From NCBI RefSeq assembly GCF_900101505.1, contig NZ_FMZI01000007.1:1-64000 (forward strand): 64,000 nt of DNA. Direction: 5' to 3'. The stretch's first letter is position 1, and every line of letters begins with the position of its first letter. The position numbers and the translations under genes are program-made. Below the pieces are notes generated by a model. It was given only the letters and a program-made list of their open reading frames with translations, made no database searches and had not been told where the DNA came from. Below are positions 1-9,443 of the stretch, piece by piece. The stretch comes from Antarctobacter albus. Its GTDB lineage: Bacteria > Pseudomonadota > Alphaproteobacteria > Rhodobacterales > Rhodobacteraceae.

Positions 1-38
1 CCGTCGGTTCGGGCGTCGTGTCCAAGATCATCGAGTAA
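1..38 (+). CDS. tuf: Elongation factor Tu, C-terminal end (partial)
   Basis: The first 38 bases translate to [11 protein letters not shown] followed by TAA at 36-38. This is the conserved C-terminus of EF-Tu, the GTPase that delivers aminoacyl-tRNA to the ribosome. The rest of the gene lies upstream of the window. A tuf copy directly before rpsJ is the usual order at the start of the S10 cluster, which supports the call although very little of the protein is visible. Confidence 0.85.
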   Translation, partial: VGSGVVSKIIE

Positions 39-71
39 GGCGCCCGCCGCCACTCGGCTGAAAGCATTGGA

Positions 72-95
72 AGGGCGCCCCGACCGGGGCGCCCT
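72..95 (+). terminator. Hairpin between tuf and rpsJ
   Basis: A perfect 10-bp stem (AGGGCGCCCC with GGGGCGCCCT) closes a GACC loop. It sits 33 bases after the tuf stop and 80 bases before the rpsJ start. No T-run follows, so this is either a weak or factor-dependent terminator for tuf or a leader structure of the S10 transcript. Function is inferred from position and symmetry only. Confidence 0.5.
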
Positions 96-174
96 GACAC
101 TTCCGGGTTCGACGAAGGTTTGCGGTGGTCGCAGATCCTCCTCTCAACCCCAACATCGTGAACAAGGCTGTTCA

Positions 175-480
175 ATGAACCAGAACATCCGTATCCGGCT
201 CAAGGCGTTCGATTACCGCGTGCTGGACGCCAGCACCCAGGAAATCGTCAACACCGCCAAGCGTACCGGCGCAACGGTCCGCGGTCCCATCCCGCTGCCG
301 AACAAGATCGAGAAATATACCGTTCTGCGCGGTCCGCACGTCAACAAGAAGTCGCGCGACCAGTTCGAGATCCGCACGCACAAGCGTCTGCTGGATATCG
401 TCGATCCGACCCCGCAGACCGTGGACGCCCTGATGAAACTCGACCTCGCCGCCGGCGTGGACGTCGAGATCAAGGTATAA
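175..480 (+). CDS. rpsJ: 30S ribosomal protein S10
   Basis: This 101-residue S10 starts [18 protein letters not shown], has the normal family length and spans the whole conserved domain to the end. S10 is a head protein of the 30S subunit and also takes part in NusB/NusG antitermination. An upstream extension of the same frame to position 67 runs through the tuf-rpsJ hairpin and has no S10 similarity, so the ATG at 175 is preferred; only a weak AAGG lies upstream. It is the first gene of the S10 block, nine bases before rplC. Confidence 0.97.
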   Translation: MNQNIRIRLKAFDYRVLDASTQEIVNTAKRTGATVRGPIPLPNKIEKYTVLRGPHVNKKSRDQFEIRTHKRLLDIVDPTPQTVDALMKLDLAAGVDVEIKV

Positions 481-489
481 GGGAGGCCG

Positions 490-1335
490 ATGAACATGCG
501 CTCTGGAGTGATCGCAAAGAAGATCGGCATGACCCGGCTCTTCATGGAAGACGGCAAGCAGATCCCCGTCACCGTGCTGCAACTCGACAGCCTGCAGGTT
601 GTCGCGCAGCGCACCAATGACCAGCACGGCTACACCGCCGTCCAGCTGGGCGCAGGCACCGCAAAGGTCAAGCGCGTCAGCCAGGCGATGCGCGGCCATT
701 TCGCCGTTGCCAAGGTCGAGCCCAAGCGGAAAGTCGTGGAATTCCGCGTCGACCCCGAGAACCTGATCGAAGTGGGTGAGGAAATCATCGCCGACCACTA
801 CTTCGAGGGTCAGTTCGTGGACGTCAGCGGCATCACCATCGGTAAGGGTTTTGCCGGCGGCATGAAGCGCCACAACTTCGGCGGTCTGCGCGCCACGCAC
901 GGCGTGTCGATCTCGCACCGTTCGCACGGTTCGACCGGCCAGTGTCAGAACCCCGGCAAGGTGTTCAAGGGCAAGAAGATGGCCGGCCACATGGGTTCTG
1001 TCCGCGTGACCACGCAGAACCTGCAGGTTGTCCGCACCGACAGCGACCGCGGCATCATCATGATCAAGGGCGCCGTTCCGGGCCCCAAGGGATCCTGGGT
1101 GACTGTCAAAGACGCGGTCAAGAAGCCGACCCCGGAGAACGTCATTCTCCCCGCCGCGCTGATGAGCGCCAAGCGGGAAGCGATGAAAGCCGCCGAGGAA
1201 GCCGCAGCCGCCGCAGCCGCCGAAGCCGAAGCCGAAGCCAAGCGTCTTGCCGAAGAGCAGGCCGCCGCCGAAGCCGAAGCGCTGAAGGCCGCCGAGGCTG
1301 AAATCGAGGCCGAGAAGAAGGAAGGCGACGAATGA
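490..1335 (+). CDS. rplC: 50S ribosomal protein L3 with acidic Ala/Glu-rich tail
   Basis: The first ~215 residues are a typical bacterial L3, including the conserved central stretch around [21 protein letters not shown]3 is an early assembly protein near the peptidyl-transferase centre. The last ~55 residues are almost only Ala, Glu and Lys and should form a long charged helix that is absent from E. coli L3. Two starts are possible, ATG 490 and ATG 496. The GGAGG at 482-486 is only 3 bases from the first but 9 from the second, so the protein may begin MRSGVIAKK. The stop overlaps rplD by 4 bp (ATGA). Confidence 0.96.
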   Translation: MNMRSGVIAKKIGMTRLFMEDGKQIPVTVLQLDSLQVVAQRTNDQHGYTAVQLGAGTAKVKRVSQAMRGHFAVAKVEPKRKVVEFRVDPENLIEVGEEIIADHYFEGQFVDVSGITIGKGFAGGMKRHNFGGLRATHGVSISHRSHGSTGQCQNPGKVFKGKKMAGHMGSVRVTTQNLQVVRTDSDRGIIMIKGAVPGPKGSWVTVKDAVKKPTPENVILPAALMSAKREAMKAAEEAAAAAAAEAEAEAKRLAEEQAAAEAEALKAAEAEIEAEKKEGDE

Positions 1336-1949
1336 AACTCGACGTGATCAACCTCGACGGCGGTTCCGCTGGCGAAGTCGAGCTGGACGAGGCCCTGTTC
1401 GGGCTGGAGCCGCGCGCCGACATTCTCCACCGCGTCGTCCGCTGGCAGCGTAACAAGGCGCAGGCCGGCACGCACAAGGTCAAGACCCGCTCGGAAGTGT
1501 CCTACTCGACAAAGAAGATCTATCGCCAGAAGGGCACGGGCGGCGCACGCCACGGCTCGCGCAAGGCGCCGATCTTCCGCAAGGGTGGCATCTACAAGGG
1601 TCCGACCCCGCGGTCGCACGGCCACGAGCTGCCCAAGAAGGTCCGCAAGCTGGGCCTGATGCACGCGCTGTCGTCCAAGGTGAAGGACGGTTCGCTGGTG
1701 GTGATCGAAGCCGCTGCATGCGACGGCAAGACCAACACCCTTGCCAAGCAGGTCGCGAACCTGGGCTGGAAGCGCGCGCTGATCATCGACGGCGCCGAGG
1801 TCAACGAAAACTTCGCCCGTGCAGCGGCCAACATCGAGGGTCTCGATGTGCTGCCGAGCCAGGGCGCAAACGTCTATGACATCCTCAAGCGTGACACGCT
1901 GGTTCTGACCAAGGCGGGTGTCGAAGCACTGGAGGCTCGTCTGAAATGA
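1332..1949 (+). CDS. rplD: 50S ribosomal protein L4
   Basis: A 205-residue L4 of normal length with the conserved basic loop ([21 protein letters not shown]) that reaches into the exit tunnel. In E. coli L4 also represses the S10 operon; whether that holds here is not visible. It overlaps rplC and rplW by ATGA at both ends, which implies translational coupling of the three genes. Confidence 0.97.
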   Translation: MKLDVINLDGGSAGEVELDEALFGLEPRADILHRVVRWQRNKAQAGTHKVKTRSEVSYSTKKIYRQKGTGGARHGSRKAPIFRKGGIYKGPTPRSHGHELPKKVRKLGLMHALSSKVKDGSLVVIEAAACDGKTNTLAKQVANLGWKRALIIDGAEVNENFARAAANIEGLDVLPSQGANVYDILKRDTLVLTKAGVEALEARLK

Positions 1950-2242
1950 GCGCGAAGGCAGAACACTACGACGTGATCCGCAAGCCGATCATCACCGAGA
2001 AATCGACGATGGCGTCTGAGAACGGCGCCGTGGTCTTCGAGGTGGCGATCGACGCGGCCAAGCCGCAGATCAAGGAAGCGGTCGAGGCGCTGTTCGGTGT
2101 CAAGGTGAAGGCGGTCAACACCACCATCACCAAGGGCAAGCAAAAGCGTTTCCGCGGCACCCTGGGTCGCCGCAAGGACGTCAAGAAGGCCTATGTCACC
2201 CTCGAAGAGGGCAACACGATCGACGTGTCGACCGGGTTGTGA
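1946..2242 (+). CDS. rplW: 50S ribosomal protein L23
   Basis: A 98-residue L23, the protein at the tunnel exit that docks trigger factor and SRP. The family motif [14 protein letters not shown] is at the N-terminus and the basic loop [22 protein letters not shown] is in the second half. It is the last gene before the first break of the cluster: a repeat palindrome begins 5 bases after the stop and an intrinsic terminator lies at 2280-2307. Confidence 0.97.
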   Translation: MSAKAEHYDVIRKPIITEKSTMASENGAVVFEVAIDAAKPQIKEAVEALFGVKVKAVNTTITKGKQKRFRGTLGRRKDVKKAYVTLEEGNTIDVSTGL

Positions 2243-2246
2243 GGTC

Positions 2247-2269
2247 GGCGGGATGAACCCCGCCCTACG
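2247..2269. repeat. Post-stop palindromic repeat, copy 1
   Basis: GGCGGG-ATGAAC-CCCGCC followed by CTACG, five bases after the rplW stop. The right arm (CCCGCCCTACG) resembles those of the copies at 6010-6033 and 25598-25625, each also directly behind a stop codon in this gene cluster. It is a short, REP-like intergenic element; its function is unknown. Confidence 0.6.
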
Positions 2270-2279
2270 AATTCGGAGA

Positions 2280-2307
2280 GGCCCTCGCAGAGATGCGGGG
2301 GCCTTTT
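2280..2307 (+). terminator. Intrinsic terminator after rplW
   Basis: A 10-bp stem (GGCCCTCGCA with TGCGGGGGCC, one G-T pair) with a four-base loop, followed by TTTT at 2304-2307. It would end the rpsJ-rplC-rplD-rplW transcript before the inserted minus-strand gene. Confidence 0.85.
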
Positions 2308-2471
2308 CCTTTGAGGGATATCCGCGCTCGGACGGTCAGCGGTACAGAGAAGTCAGGGGTTTACCGGGGCGCTTAAAACGACTGTTCACGCTTGGGCCAA
2401 TCCGAGCCAGGGGACGATGTGCTGCATGTGGGGCCGCCTTGCGGTTGGTCGCCAGTATGGCTGCCCTCCGG

Positions 2472-2975
2472 TCATCCGCATTTGGCCATCGCGAAATCGA
2501 AGGCCCTGGAGAACCCGATCGCCGAAAAGGTGTAGAGTGGCTTTCCTTCCTGCGCCAGAAACAGACTAGAGCCGGGCGCGGTTTCCGCGGCTTTCATGGC
2601 TGCAACAGCCTTATTCGCATCGGATCGATATTGAATCCAGATTTCTTGCGCGCCGTTTCGGACCATGCTCGTCACCCGAAATGCGTTCTGACCGATCACC
2701 AGACGCAGCTTCCTGGCCGGTTGCAGGCGTTTCCCGGGCAGGAGATAGATCTCGGGGCGCGCATCGCCGCGATGTCTCCAAACATATAGCAGTGTGTTGC
2801 GGTCCTCCCGCGCAGGTGTAACCGCCCAACATACCCGGCGGCCATCGTGGGTTTCGACGAAAGTGGACCAGTCGCTTTCGGCAGCGCGGCCTGGGCCAGT
2901 TCCGCAGATTGCCGATACGCTCAGGGAAAGAAGAAAAACGAGAACCGTTCTGATGACGAGGTGTCTCTGCCTCAT
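2472..2975 (-). CDS. IalB-like secreted protein
   Basis: A 167-residue protein with a clear Sec signal peptide (basic start, hydrophobic VLVFLLSLSVSAI core, cleavage likely near GRAAES). The mature part has the layout of the invasion-associated locus B family: a CWAV motif just after the signal, a central beta-rich part, then an AAMKAAETA helix and a final FSxxGF...AKC segment, with two Cys that could pair. The biochemical role of these periplasmic proteins is not settled. It lies opposite to the ribosomal genes, filling most of the break between rplW and rplB. The family call rests on motif resemblance only. Confidence 0.7.
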   Translation of the reverse strand: MRQRHLVIRTVLVFLLSLSVSAICGTGPGRAAESDWSTFVETHDGRRVCWAVTPAREDRNTLLYVWRHRGDARPEIYLLPGKRLQPARKLRLVIGQNAFRVTSMVRNGAQEIWIQYRSDANKAVAAMKAAETAPGSSLFLAQEGKPLYTFSAIGFSRAFDFAMAKCG

Positions 2976-3188
2976 GAACCCAGCCTCCGAACCTCATTGC
3001 CCGGTATTTCGTGATGCGGACAATCCACGCGAGGCTTGCACGTCTGCCCCGCACCTTGCCAAATGTACCCAAGATTGGGTTCCGCGTCTTTGATGTACCG
3101 CAAAGGATCTGATCCGCTTTGTTCGGAAGACAGGACCCGGGGCACTTGACCCCACGCGCTTCCTCCCTTACCAGACCGCATCCGCAGC

Positions 3189-3210
3189 AGCCCCGGATTC
3201 GTCCGGGGCT
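3189..3210 (+). terminator. Terminator-like hairpin upstream of rplB
   Basis: AGCCCCGGA-TTCG-TCCGGGGCT is a perfect 9-bp stem with a stable TTCG tetraloop, followed by the T-rich TTGCTATTGT. No plus-strand gene ends just before it, so it may be an attenuator of the rplB transcript rather than a simple gene end. Confidence 0.5.
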
Positions 3211-3302
3211 TTGCTATTGTCTGCGGATGTTGAGATTCGGGCACCTTCGGGGGCCTATACCACCGGGCACCTGCGGACGTAAGTCGAGGGGCCTTTCACA
3301 TA

Positions 3303-3323
3303 GCCCCGGACACTTTCCGGGGC
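3303..3323 (+). promoter_or_regulatory. Leader hairpin 25 bases before rplB
   Basis: GCCCCGGA-CACTT-TCCGGGGC, a perfect 8-bp stem, ends 24 bases before the rplB start codon. Its arms repeat the CCCCGGA/TCCGGGG core of the hairpin at 3189-3210, so the two could exchange partners. A regulatory role is inferred. Confidence 0.4.
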
Positions 3324-3347
3324 GCTAGCTAACGGAAGACAGAAAGC

Positions 3348-4190
3348 ATGGCACTCAAGTCGTACAAGCCGACGACGCCGGGCCAGCGCGGGCTGGTGCT
3401 GATCGACCGTTCGGAGCTGTACAAAGGACGCCCCGTCAAGGCCCTCACCGAAGGTCTGACGAAGAAGGGTGGCCGGAACAACACCGGACGGATCACCGCT
3501 CGCCGCCGCGGCGGTGGCGCAAAACGCCTCTACCGGATCGTCGATTTCAAGCGCAACAAGTTCGATGTCAACGGCATCGTCGTGCGCATCGAATACGACC
3601 CCAACCGTACCGCCTTCATCGCGCTCGTCCAGTATGACGATGGCGAACAGGCCTACATCCTCGCCCCCCAGCGCCTGGGCGTGGGCGATAAGGTCGTCTC
3701 CTCGCAGAAAGCGGACATCAAGCCCGGCAACTGCATGCCCTTCAGCGGCATGCCGATCGGTACCATCGTCCACAACATCGAGCTGAAGCCCGGCAAGGGT
3801 GGCCAGATCGCACGCGCCGCGGGCACCTATGCCCAGTTCGTCGGCCGTGACGGTGGTTATGCCCAGATCCGCCTCAGCTCGGGCGAGCTGCGCATGGTCC
3901 GCCAGGAATGCCTGGCCACGGTTGGCGCGGTCTCGAACCCCGACAACTCGAACCAGAACCTCGGCAAGGCCGGTCGCGTCCGCCACATGGGCAAGCGTCC
4001 CTCCGTCCGCGGTGTCGTCATGAACCCGATCGACCACCCGCACGGCGGTGGTGAAGGCCGGACCTCGGGTGGTCGTCACCCGGTGACGCCCTGGGGCAAG
4101 CCGACCAAGGGCAAGCGCACCCGCAACACCAACAAGGCGTCGCAGAAGCTGATCATCCGCTCGCGCCACGCCAAGAAGAAGGGGCGGTAA
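3348..4190 (+). CDS. rplB: 50S ribosomal protein L2
   Basis: A 280-residue L2 of the usual length. The C-terminal [13 protein letters not shown] motif, whose His is important at the peptidyl-transferase centre and inter-subunit bridge, is intact, as is the basic tail SRHAKKKGR. It is the first gene of the second ribosomal block (rplB-rpsS-rplV-rpsC-rplP), which must have its own promoter. Confidence 0.98.
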   Translation: MALKSYKPTTPGQRGLVLIDRSELYKGRPVKALTEGLTKKGGRNNTGRITARRRGGGAKRLYRIVDFKRNKFDVNGIVVRIEYDPNRTAFIALVQYDDGEQAYILAPQRLGVGDKVVSSQKADIKPGNCMPFSGMPIGTIVHNIELKPGKGGQIARAAGTYAQFVGRDGGYAQIRLSSGELRMVRQECLATVGAVSNPDNSNQNLGKAGRVRHMGKRPSVRGVVMNPIDHPHGGGEGRTSGGRHPVTPWGKPTKGKRTRNTNKASQKLIIRSRHAKKKGR

Positions 4191-4193
4191 TCC

Positions 4194-4472
4194 ATGTCGC
4201 GTTCCGTCTGGAAAGGTCCGTTCGTCGATTCCTACGTCCTGAAGAAGGCCGAGAAGTCGCGCGAGTCGGGCAAGAACGAAGTCATCAAGATCTGGTCGCG
4301 CCGCTCGACGATCCTGCCCCAGTTCGTGGGCCTGACGTTCGGCGTCTACAACGGCCAGAAGCATATCCCGGTCAACGTGACCGAGGACATGATCGGCCAG
4401 AAGTTCGGCGAATATGCACCGACCCGTACCTACTACGGTCACGCAGCCGACAAGAAAGCGAAGAGGAAGTAA
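4194..4472 (+). CDS. rpsS: 30S ribosomal protein S19
   Basis: A 92-residue S19, start [12 protein letters not shown], with the conserved [21 protein letters not shown] core. S19 pairs with S13 in the 30S head near the A-site. Three bases separate it from rplB and three from rplV. Confidence 0.98.
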   Translation: MSRSVWKGPFVDSYVLKKAEKSRESGKNEVIKIWSRRSTILPQFVGLTFGVYNGQKHIPVNVTEDMIGQKFGEYAPTRTYYGHAADKKAKRK

Positions 4473-4475
4473 GCC

Positions 4476-4856
4476 ATGGGCAAGGATAAGAATCCCCGCC
4501 GCGTGGCGGACAACGAAGCGATGGCAAAGCTGCGCATGCTGCGCACCAGCCCGCAGAAACTGAACCTCGTCGCACAGCTGATCCGCGGCAAGAAGGTGGA
4601 CAAGGCCCTCACGGACCTGACCTTCTCGAAGAAGCGGATCGCTGTTGACGTGAAGAAGTGCCTGCAGTCGGCCATCGCCAACGCCGAGAACAACCACGGT
4701 CTGGATGTCGACGAACTGGTCGTCGCCGAGGCCTACGTGGGCAAGAACCTGGTCATGAAGCGCGGACGCCCCCGGGCCCGTGGTCGTTTTGGCCGGATCA
4801 ACAAGCCGTTCTCGGAACTCACCATCAAGGTGCGCCAGGTTGAGGAGCAAGCCTAA
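4476..4856 (+). CDS. rplV: 50S ribosomal protein L22
   Basis: A 126-residue L22 including the beta-hairpin that lines the exit tunnel ([17 protein letters not shown]), where macrolide-resistance changes usually fall; the sequence looks wild type. The stop shares one base with the rpsC start (TAATG). Confidence 0.98.
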   Translation: MGKDKNPRRVADNEAMAKLRMLRTSPQKLNLVAQLIRGKKVDKALTDLTFSKKRIAVDVKKCLQSAIANAENNHGLDVDELVVAEAYVGKNLVMKRGRPRARGRFGRINKPFSELTIKVRQVEEQA

Positions 4857-5590
4857 TGGGTAACAAGACCAATCCGATCGGCATGCGCCTGCAGGTGAAC
4901 CGCACCTGGGACAGCCGCTGGTACGCCGACACCAAGGACTATGGTGATCTGCTTCTCGAGGATCTGAAGATCCGCGAGTTCATCTTCAACGAGTACCGCA
5001 ACCCGCCGAAGCAGGCCGGCATCAGCCGCGTGATCATCGAGCGCCCGCACAAGAAGTGCCGCGTCACGGTGCATACCGCGCGCCCCGGCGTCATCATCGG
5101 CAAGAAGGGCGCGGACATCGAGGTGCTGCGCAAGAAGCTCTCGTCGATGACCGACTCGGAACTGCACCTCAATATCGTCGAGGTCCGCAAGCCCGAGCTG
5201 GACGCACAGCTGGTCGGCGAGTCGATCGCTCAGCAGCTGGAGCGCCGTGTCTCCTTCCGTCGCGCGATGAAGCGGGCCGTGCAGAACGCCATGCGCATGG
5301 GCGCCCTGGGTATCCGGGTGAACGTGGCTGGCCGTCTGGGTGGTGCAGAAATCGCACGGACCGAATGGTACCGTGAAGGCCGCGTGCCGCTGCACACGCT
5401 GCGCGCCGACATCGATTATGCCAACGTCGAGGCGACTACGCCTTACGGCATCATCGGCATCAAGGTCTGGATCTTCAAGGGCGAGATCATGGAACATGAT
5501 CCGCAGGCCCGCGACCGCAAGAACCAGGAACTCCAGGACGGTCCGGCCCCCCGTGGTGCCGGTGGCGGCCGCCGGGATGATCGGAGGTAA
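4856..5590 (+). CDS. rpsC: 30S ribosomal protein S3
   Basis: A 244-residue S3. The KH domain with the GxxG-type loop ([17 protein letters not shown]) lies at about residues 75-95 and the C-terminal domain at ~110-210. The last ~30 residues are a Gly/Arg-rich tail ([13 protein letters not shown]), common in alphaproteobacteria. S3 forms part of the mRNA entry channel. Confidence 0.98.
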   Translation: MGNKTNPIGMRLQVNRTWDSRWYADTKDYGDLLLEDLKIREFIFNEYRNPPKQAGISRVIIERPHKKCRVTVHTARPGVIIGKKGADIEVLRKKLSSMTDSELHLNIVEVRKPELDAQLVGESIAQQLERRVSFRRAMKRAVQNAMRMGALGIRVNVAGRLGGAEIARTEWYREGRVPLHTLRADIDYANVEATTPYGIIGIKVWIFKGEIMEHDPQARDRKNQELQDGPAPRGAGGGRRDDRR

Positions 5591-5592
5591 CC

Positions 5593-6006
5593 ATGCTTCA
5601 GCCAAAGCGTACTAAATTCCGCAAGGTTCAGAAGGGCCGGATCAAGGGCCAAGCCAAGGGCGGTTCCGATCTGAACTTCGGCGGTTACGGTCTGAAGGCT
5701 CTTGAGCCTGAGCGCGTTACCGCGCGCCAAATCGAAGCAGCCCGTCGTGCCATGACGCGTCACATGAAGCGTCAGGGCCGCGTCTGGATCCGTATCTTCC
5801 CGGACACGCCCGTGACCGCCAAGCCCATCGAAGTGCGTATGGGTAAAGGTAAGGGCTCGGTCGACCGCTGGACCTGCAAGGTCAAGCCCGGCCGCGTGAT
5901 GTTCGAGATCGACGGCGTGAACGAGGAAATCGCTCGCGAGGCCCTGCGTCTGGCCGCGATGAAGCTGCCGATCAAGACCCGCGTCGTGGTCCGCGAGGAC
6001 TGGTGA
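5593..6006 (+). CDS. rplP: 50S ribosomal protein L16
   Basis: A 137-residue L16, start [16 protein letters not shown], complete to the usual C-terminus. L16 helps position the A-site tRNA in the 50S subunit. rpmC would normally follow directly; here a repeat palindrome and a strong terminator follow instead, and rpmC is found 4.3 kb further on. Confidence 0.98.
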   Translation: MLQPKRTKFRKVQKGRIKGQAKGGSDLNFGGYGLKALEPERVTARQIEAARRAMTRHMKRQGRVWIRIFPDTPVTAKPIEVRMGKGKGSVDRWTCKVKPGRVMFEIDGVNEEIAREALRLAAMKLPIKTRVVVREDW

Positions 6007-6009
6007 CGT

Positions 6010-6033
6010 GATGGGTCGATGACCCATCCTACG
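6010..6033. repeat. Post-stop palindromic repeat, copy 2
   Basis: GATGGGT-CGATG-ACCCATC followed by CTACG, four bases after the rplP stop. It has the same layout and the same CCTACG end as the copies behind rplW and rpoA. Confidence 0.6.
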
Positions 6034-6041
6034 GAAATTGG

Positions 6042-6070
6042 CCCCCGGCGCGAAAGCGGCGGGGGTTTTT
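6042..6070 (+). terminator. Intrinsic terminator after rplP
   Basis: A 9-pair stem with one internal mismatch and a GAAA tetraloop, followed by five T (6066-6070). It ends the rplB-rplP transcript. The minus-strand lysozyme-like gene ends seven bases further on. Confidence 0.88.
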
Positions 6071-6076
6071 CTTTGC

Positions 6077-6808
6077 TCAGCCGGGAAAGATCGCGGCCAT
6101 CGCCCCGTCGAACCGTGCCCATGTCATCGTTGCCTTGTTGCCGGCGTAGCCCTCGTAATAGCTTTCGCCCGAGGGCAGGGGCAGCCCGGCCCAGACCTTG
6201 GCCAGACGGTACATGAAACTGCGGCGGGTGATCTCTCCACGCTGGAAGGCGAGGAACCCGGCGTCGGCCAGCAGTTGATCGGCCAGGCGATCCTGCAATT
6301 CAGGGGTAAAGCGCATCCGCTTGTCGATGTTCAGTTCGGCCACCAGAAAGCGCAGCGTGTCGGGGATGAACTGGTAACGCCCTATGGCATGCGGTTGTCC
6401 CGGTGTGGCGGCGATCCAGTCGAGGATTTCCTGAACGGTCAGCTCTGTCGGGCGTTTCGGGGGCTTTACGCGAGCACCGTGAATGATCGCGTCATAGCCG
6501 TCAGGCCCTGCCTCGGCCTCGGCGATCAGGCTGCGCAACCGGGCGACCGCGGACTTGTCGGTCAAAGGCCCGGGGGATGGAGCCGGGGCAGGACCCGCGT
6601 CCGACATGGGCGCGAGGAATCCCAGACGCCCTTCGTCGGCGAACAGGCTGGCGGGCCGGGCCGGTTTTGGCTGTGCCGCTGTGCGCAGGGCGATCAGCGG
6701 GGCGCGCGCGCTGCTTTCGCCGCGCGGAAAGAGCGAGGCGGATTGAGCCGACGCAATTCCGCCAAAGGCGAGCAGCGCCATCAGGATCAGGCAGCGGATC
6801 GGGAACAT
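6077..6808 (-). CDS. Secreted lysozyme-like (muramidase) protein
   Basis: A 243-residue protein with an N-terminal signal peptide (LILMALLAFGGIASA), a Pro/Ala-rich linker to about residue 85, and a lysozyme-superfamily domain. The domain shows IAEAEAGPDGYDAIIHGA, in which the first Glu is the likely catalytic acid, then the AIGRYQFIPDTLRFL motif typical of phage-endolysin-like and GH104-like muramidases. It probably acts on peptidoglycan in the periplasm. It is a single minus-strand gene in the second break of the ribosomal cluster; no other phage gene is near. The exact GH family is uncertain. Confidence 0.75.
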   Translation of the reverse strand: MFPIRCLILMALLAFGGIASAQSASLFPRGESSARAPLIALRTAAQPKPARPASLFADEGRLGFLAPMSDAGPAPAPSPGPLTDKSAVARLRSLIAEAEAGPDGYDAIIHGARVKPPKRPTELTVQEILDWIAATPGQPHAIGRYQFIPDTLRFLVAELNIDKRMRFTPELQDRLADQLLADAGFLAFQRGEITRRSFMYRLAKVWAGLPLPSGESYYEGYAGNKATMTWARFDGAMAAIFPG

Positions 6809-6899
6809 TCTGTTCTCACCTCTCGTTTGGCTGCGACCATGCCGCCGAGAGGTTGAGATTCCATTTCCCCCGGTGTCCGGCTTGGGCTAAAGCGCGGAC

Positions 6900-7517
6900 A
6901 TGACCAAGATCCGTTCGCTTTTTGCCACCCGTCTTTACCAGGCCCGGCTGTCCGAGCATGGCGCCATCGACACCGATGAACTGGAAGGTTCGTGCTATTC
7001 CATCGCCGAGGATGACGAGGCGGGGCAGGACTGGTGCGAGGAACAGGGCTATCCCGGCTACACCTCTTACGCATCGCTGACGGACCTGCCCTGGCGCTTT
7101 CCGATCTTTTCCGACCTGGTCAAGGTGCTTGACAAACACGTGGCGGGTTTTGCCGAGGACCTGGAATTCGATTTGGGAGACAAGAGCCTGGTGCTTGAGG
7201 ATATCTGGATCAACATCCTGCCGGAGGGCGGTACGCATTCCGGCCATATCCATCCGCATTCGGTGATTTCGGGGACGACCTATGTTGCCATGCCCGAAGG
7301 CGCCTCGGCGCTGAAGCTGGAGGATCCCCGGCTGGCGATGATGATGGCAGCACCCACCCGCAAGAAGGGCTGCCGCGAGGAACTGAAGTCTTTCGTCTAC
7401 GTCGCCCCCCAGGTGGGCGATGTGCTGCTTTGGGAAAGCTGGCTGCGGCACGAGGTGCCGCTGAACATGGCCGAGGAAAACCGCGTCTCTGTCAGCTTCA
7501 ACTACAAGTGGGAATGA
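6900..7517 (+). CDS. TIGR02466-type 2OG-Fe(II) oxygenase
   Basis: A 205-residue protein resembling the putative 2-oxoglutarate/iron oxygenases of the TIGR02466 family. Candidate metal ligands are in the GGTHSGHIHPHS motif (His at about 116, 118 and 120) and a distal His184 in WLRHEVP; Arg195 in NRVSVSFNYKW would hold the 2-oxoglutarate carboxylate. These features fit a cupin-fold dioxygenase. The substrate is unknown and the context does not suggest one. It stands alone on the plus strand between two minus-strand genes. Confidence 0.8.
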   Translation: MTKIRSLFATRLYQARLSEHGAIDTDELEGSCYSIAEDDEAGQDWCEEQGYPGYTSYASLTDLPWRFPIFSDLVKVLDKHVAGFAEDLEFDLGDKSLVLEDIWINILPEGGTHSGHIHPHSVISGTTYVAMPEGASALKLEDPRLAMMMAAPTRKKGCREELKSFVYVAPQVGDVLLWESWLRHEVPLNMAEENRVSVSFNYKWE

Positions 7518-7583
7518 GGCCCGGTTCGGGATTGCCTGAAGCTAATGCTGTCCGGAATTTGACTGCCGACCGAAAGGTCGCTG

Positions 7584-9176
7584 TCAGACCTCGGGGTTGA
7601 CGGTCCGTCGGCGCGCGGAGGTGGCTGTCTCCAACAGGGTCGTGATCGCGGCGCGCAGCTCCGGGGCGGGCACGGGTTTCGCCAGGACCAGGTCGATCCC
7701 TGACCCCTCGCCACCTGTCCCGGGCTTGGCAAGGCCCGTCAGAAGAATCGTCGGTGTCGCCGGGTGCCTGGCCTTGATTTGTGCCGCGATCTCGGCCCCT
7801 GTGACGGCGCCGGGAACATGGTTGTCCAGCAGGGCAAGGTCAAAGGTGGCGCCGTCGATGGCCAAAAGAGCCTCTTCGGCATTGGCGGTGGCCGTGACCG
7901 TGAAGCCCCAGCTGCGCAGGTTGCGCAGCAATACATTGCGGATCGATGCCTCGTCTTCCAGCAGCAGCAGGTGCAACTTGTCGAATTTCGTGGAGTCGCC
8001 GGCCGGCGCGGGGGCCGCGGCCGTGCATTTTCCCCGGTGCAAGGGAAAGAACAGACGCACGCACGTCCCGACATCGGGCTCTGACTCGATGGCGATCTCT
8101 CCCCCTAGTTGCCGCATGAAACCCGCCGCCATCGACAGGCCCAGGCCAGACCCCTTGGAGCGCGGCTTGGTCGTGAAGAAGGGTTCGGTGACACGGGCCA
8201 GGTTTTGGGCGGCTATGCCCTGACCATCGTCCCGGATCGACAGGCAGGCGTATTCGCCTATGGCGACCATCGGACTGGCCGCCGCTGTTTCCGCCCGGAC
8301 CCGGATCGTCCCGCCCTCGCGGATGGCATCCAGCGCGTTGATGAGAATGTTCAGGATCACCGATTGCAGGTTGTCCCGATCGGCAAAGATCGGAATGGCC
8401 GCCGGGGCGCGGTCGACGATCATGGTGGGCTTCTTGAGGGAGGTCCGCTCGAACATGGCGACGGCGCGGGCCGTTTCTTCGCCAAGGTCCAGCGCCACGG
8501 GCCGGATCGTTGCCTTCTGGGCAAAGTTCAGAAGGCTGCGGGTCAGGGTGCCCCCACGCTTGGAGGCGGTGACGATTTCCGTCAGCAGTTGGTCGGTCAG
8601 CTCGCCGCCGGCCTCTTGCTGCAACAGTTCGGCGTTGCCCATGACAACGGCAAGGATGTTGTTGACGTCATGCGCGACGCCCGCGGTCAGTTCCCCAAGG
8701 GCGGCGAGGCGGTTGGCCTGGGCGCGGCGTTCCTCGGCCCGCCGGGCATCGGTGACGTCCAGGCTGCTGCCGAGGCCGCGCACGATCTCACCGGTTGCGC
8801 TGACTTCGGGGGCAACGATCTCGCGGATATAGCCAAGGCTGCGATCAGGGCGGAAAAAGCGGTACTCCATCTCGATGGTCTCACCCTGCAGGAGGCGCTG
8901 ATAGGCCTCGCGCAGCAGGTTGCGATCCTCGGGGTGAATCATCTCCATCTCGCCTTCCAGGCCGCTGACCGAGGCGATGAATTCCTGCGGTGTCTGGCCA
9001 AAGATCGCCGCGTGGCGGACCGAGCAGACCTCGACGATGGATTGCCGTACATTGAAGACGAAATAGCCCAGCTGTGCGATGCGCGCGGCCTGTTCCAGCA
9101 TCAGGGCATGGGACTGTCCGTCGATCCCGATCCGGCTGTAAAGCGCGTCGTCGCCAGAGGTCGGCCGATCTGACAT
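7584..9176 (-). CDS. Hybrid sensor histidine kinase with PAS and receiver domains
   Basis: About 530 residues without a membrane segment, so probably cytoplasmic. Order: a PAS domain (~30-140), a HisKA domain with the H-box LGELTAGVAHDVNNILAV, an HATPase domain (DDGQGIA, EPFFTTKPRSKGSGLGL), and a C-terminal receiver whose phospho-acceptor Asp lies in FDLALLDNHVPG. The H-box type (HDVNN) is common in PAS kinases that feed back through an attached receiver. Start chosen at the ATG ending at 9176, because an AGGGGG lies nine bases before it; an ATG at 9185 would have no spacing. No partner regulator is adjacent. Confidence 0.88.
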   Translation of the reverse strand: MSDRPTSGDDALYSRIGIDGQSHALMLEQAARIAQLGYFVFNVRQSIVEVCSVRHAAIFGQTPQEFIASVSGLEGEMEMIHPEDRNLLREAYQRLLQGETIEMEYRFFRPDRSLGYIREIVAPEVSATGEIVRGLGSSLDVTDARRAEERRAQANRLAALGELTAGVAHDVNNILAVVMGNAELLQQEAGGELTDQLLTEIVTASKRGGTLTRSLLNFAQKATIRPVALDLGEETARAVAMFERTSLKKPTMIVDRAPAAIPIFADRDNLQSVILNILINALDAIREGGTIRVRAETAAASPMVAIGEYACLSIRDDGQGIAAQNLARVTEPFFTTKPRSKGSGLGLSMAAGFMRQLGGEIAIESEPDVGTCVRLFFPLHRGKCTAAAPAPAGDSTKFDKLHLLLLEDEASIRNVLLRNLRSWGFTVTATANAEEALLAIDGATFDLALLDNHVPGAVTGAEIAAQIKARHPATPTILLTGLAKPGTGGEGSGIDLVLAKPVPAPELRAAITTLLETATSARRRTVNPEV

Positions 9177-9443
9177 GCGCTGCATCCCCCTGCTCGTCAG
9201 GTGCAAGTATACCGAGGCCGCGAATACCCCTGCAAGCGGTCAGAACGGGGCGCGGGAAGAGGCCGCAGGCGCGGGTTGGGCATCAATCCCTTGTTTGGAT
9301 CATGAGTCCCACGCAAGCGTTGAGCATTGGTTAATTTTTCCGGGCATTGTCATCTCTAATCGCTGACAGTCTGCATTTCGCCGTAGACCAATGTTTCACC
9401 TTTGCCGTCGCATTCTGGCGACAGAGACACTTCGGGGGTTCAG

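Larger units (their letters stand above)
2976..3347. other. Leader region of the rplB transcription unit (no gene seen)
   Basis: A 372-base stretch without a convincing gene. It should hold the minus-strand promoter of the IalB-like gene and the plus-strand promoter of rplB-rplP, because a terminator lies upstream of both. Two GC-rich hairpins (3189-3210 and 3303-3323) are listed separately. No clear sigma-70 boxes were recognised. Confidence 0.5.

Noticed and set aside
67-174. N-terminal extension of rpsJ
   Set aside because: The extension runs through the tuf-rpsJ hairpin and lacks S10 similarity; ATG 175 gives the standard protein.
6077-6808. Lysozyme-like gene as sign of a prophage
   Set aside because: It has a Sec signal peptide and a linker like chromosomal muramidases, and no holin, tail, capsid or integrase gene is near.
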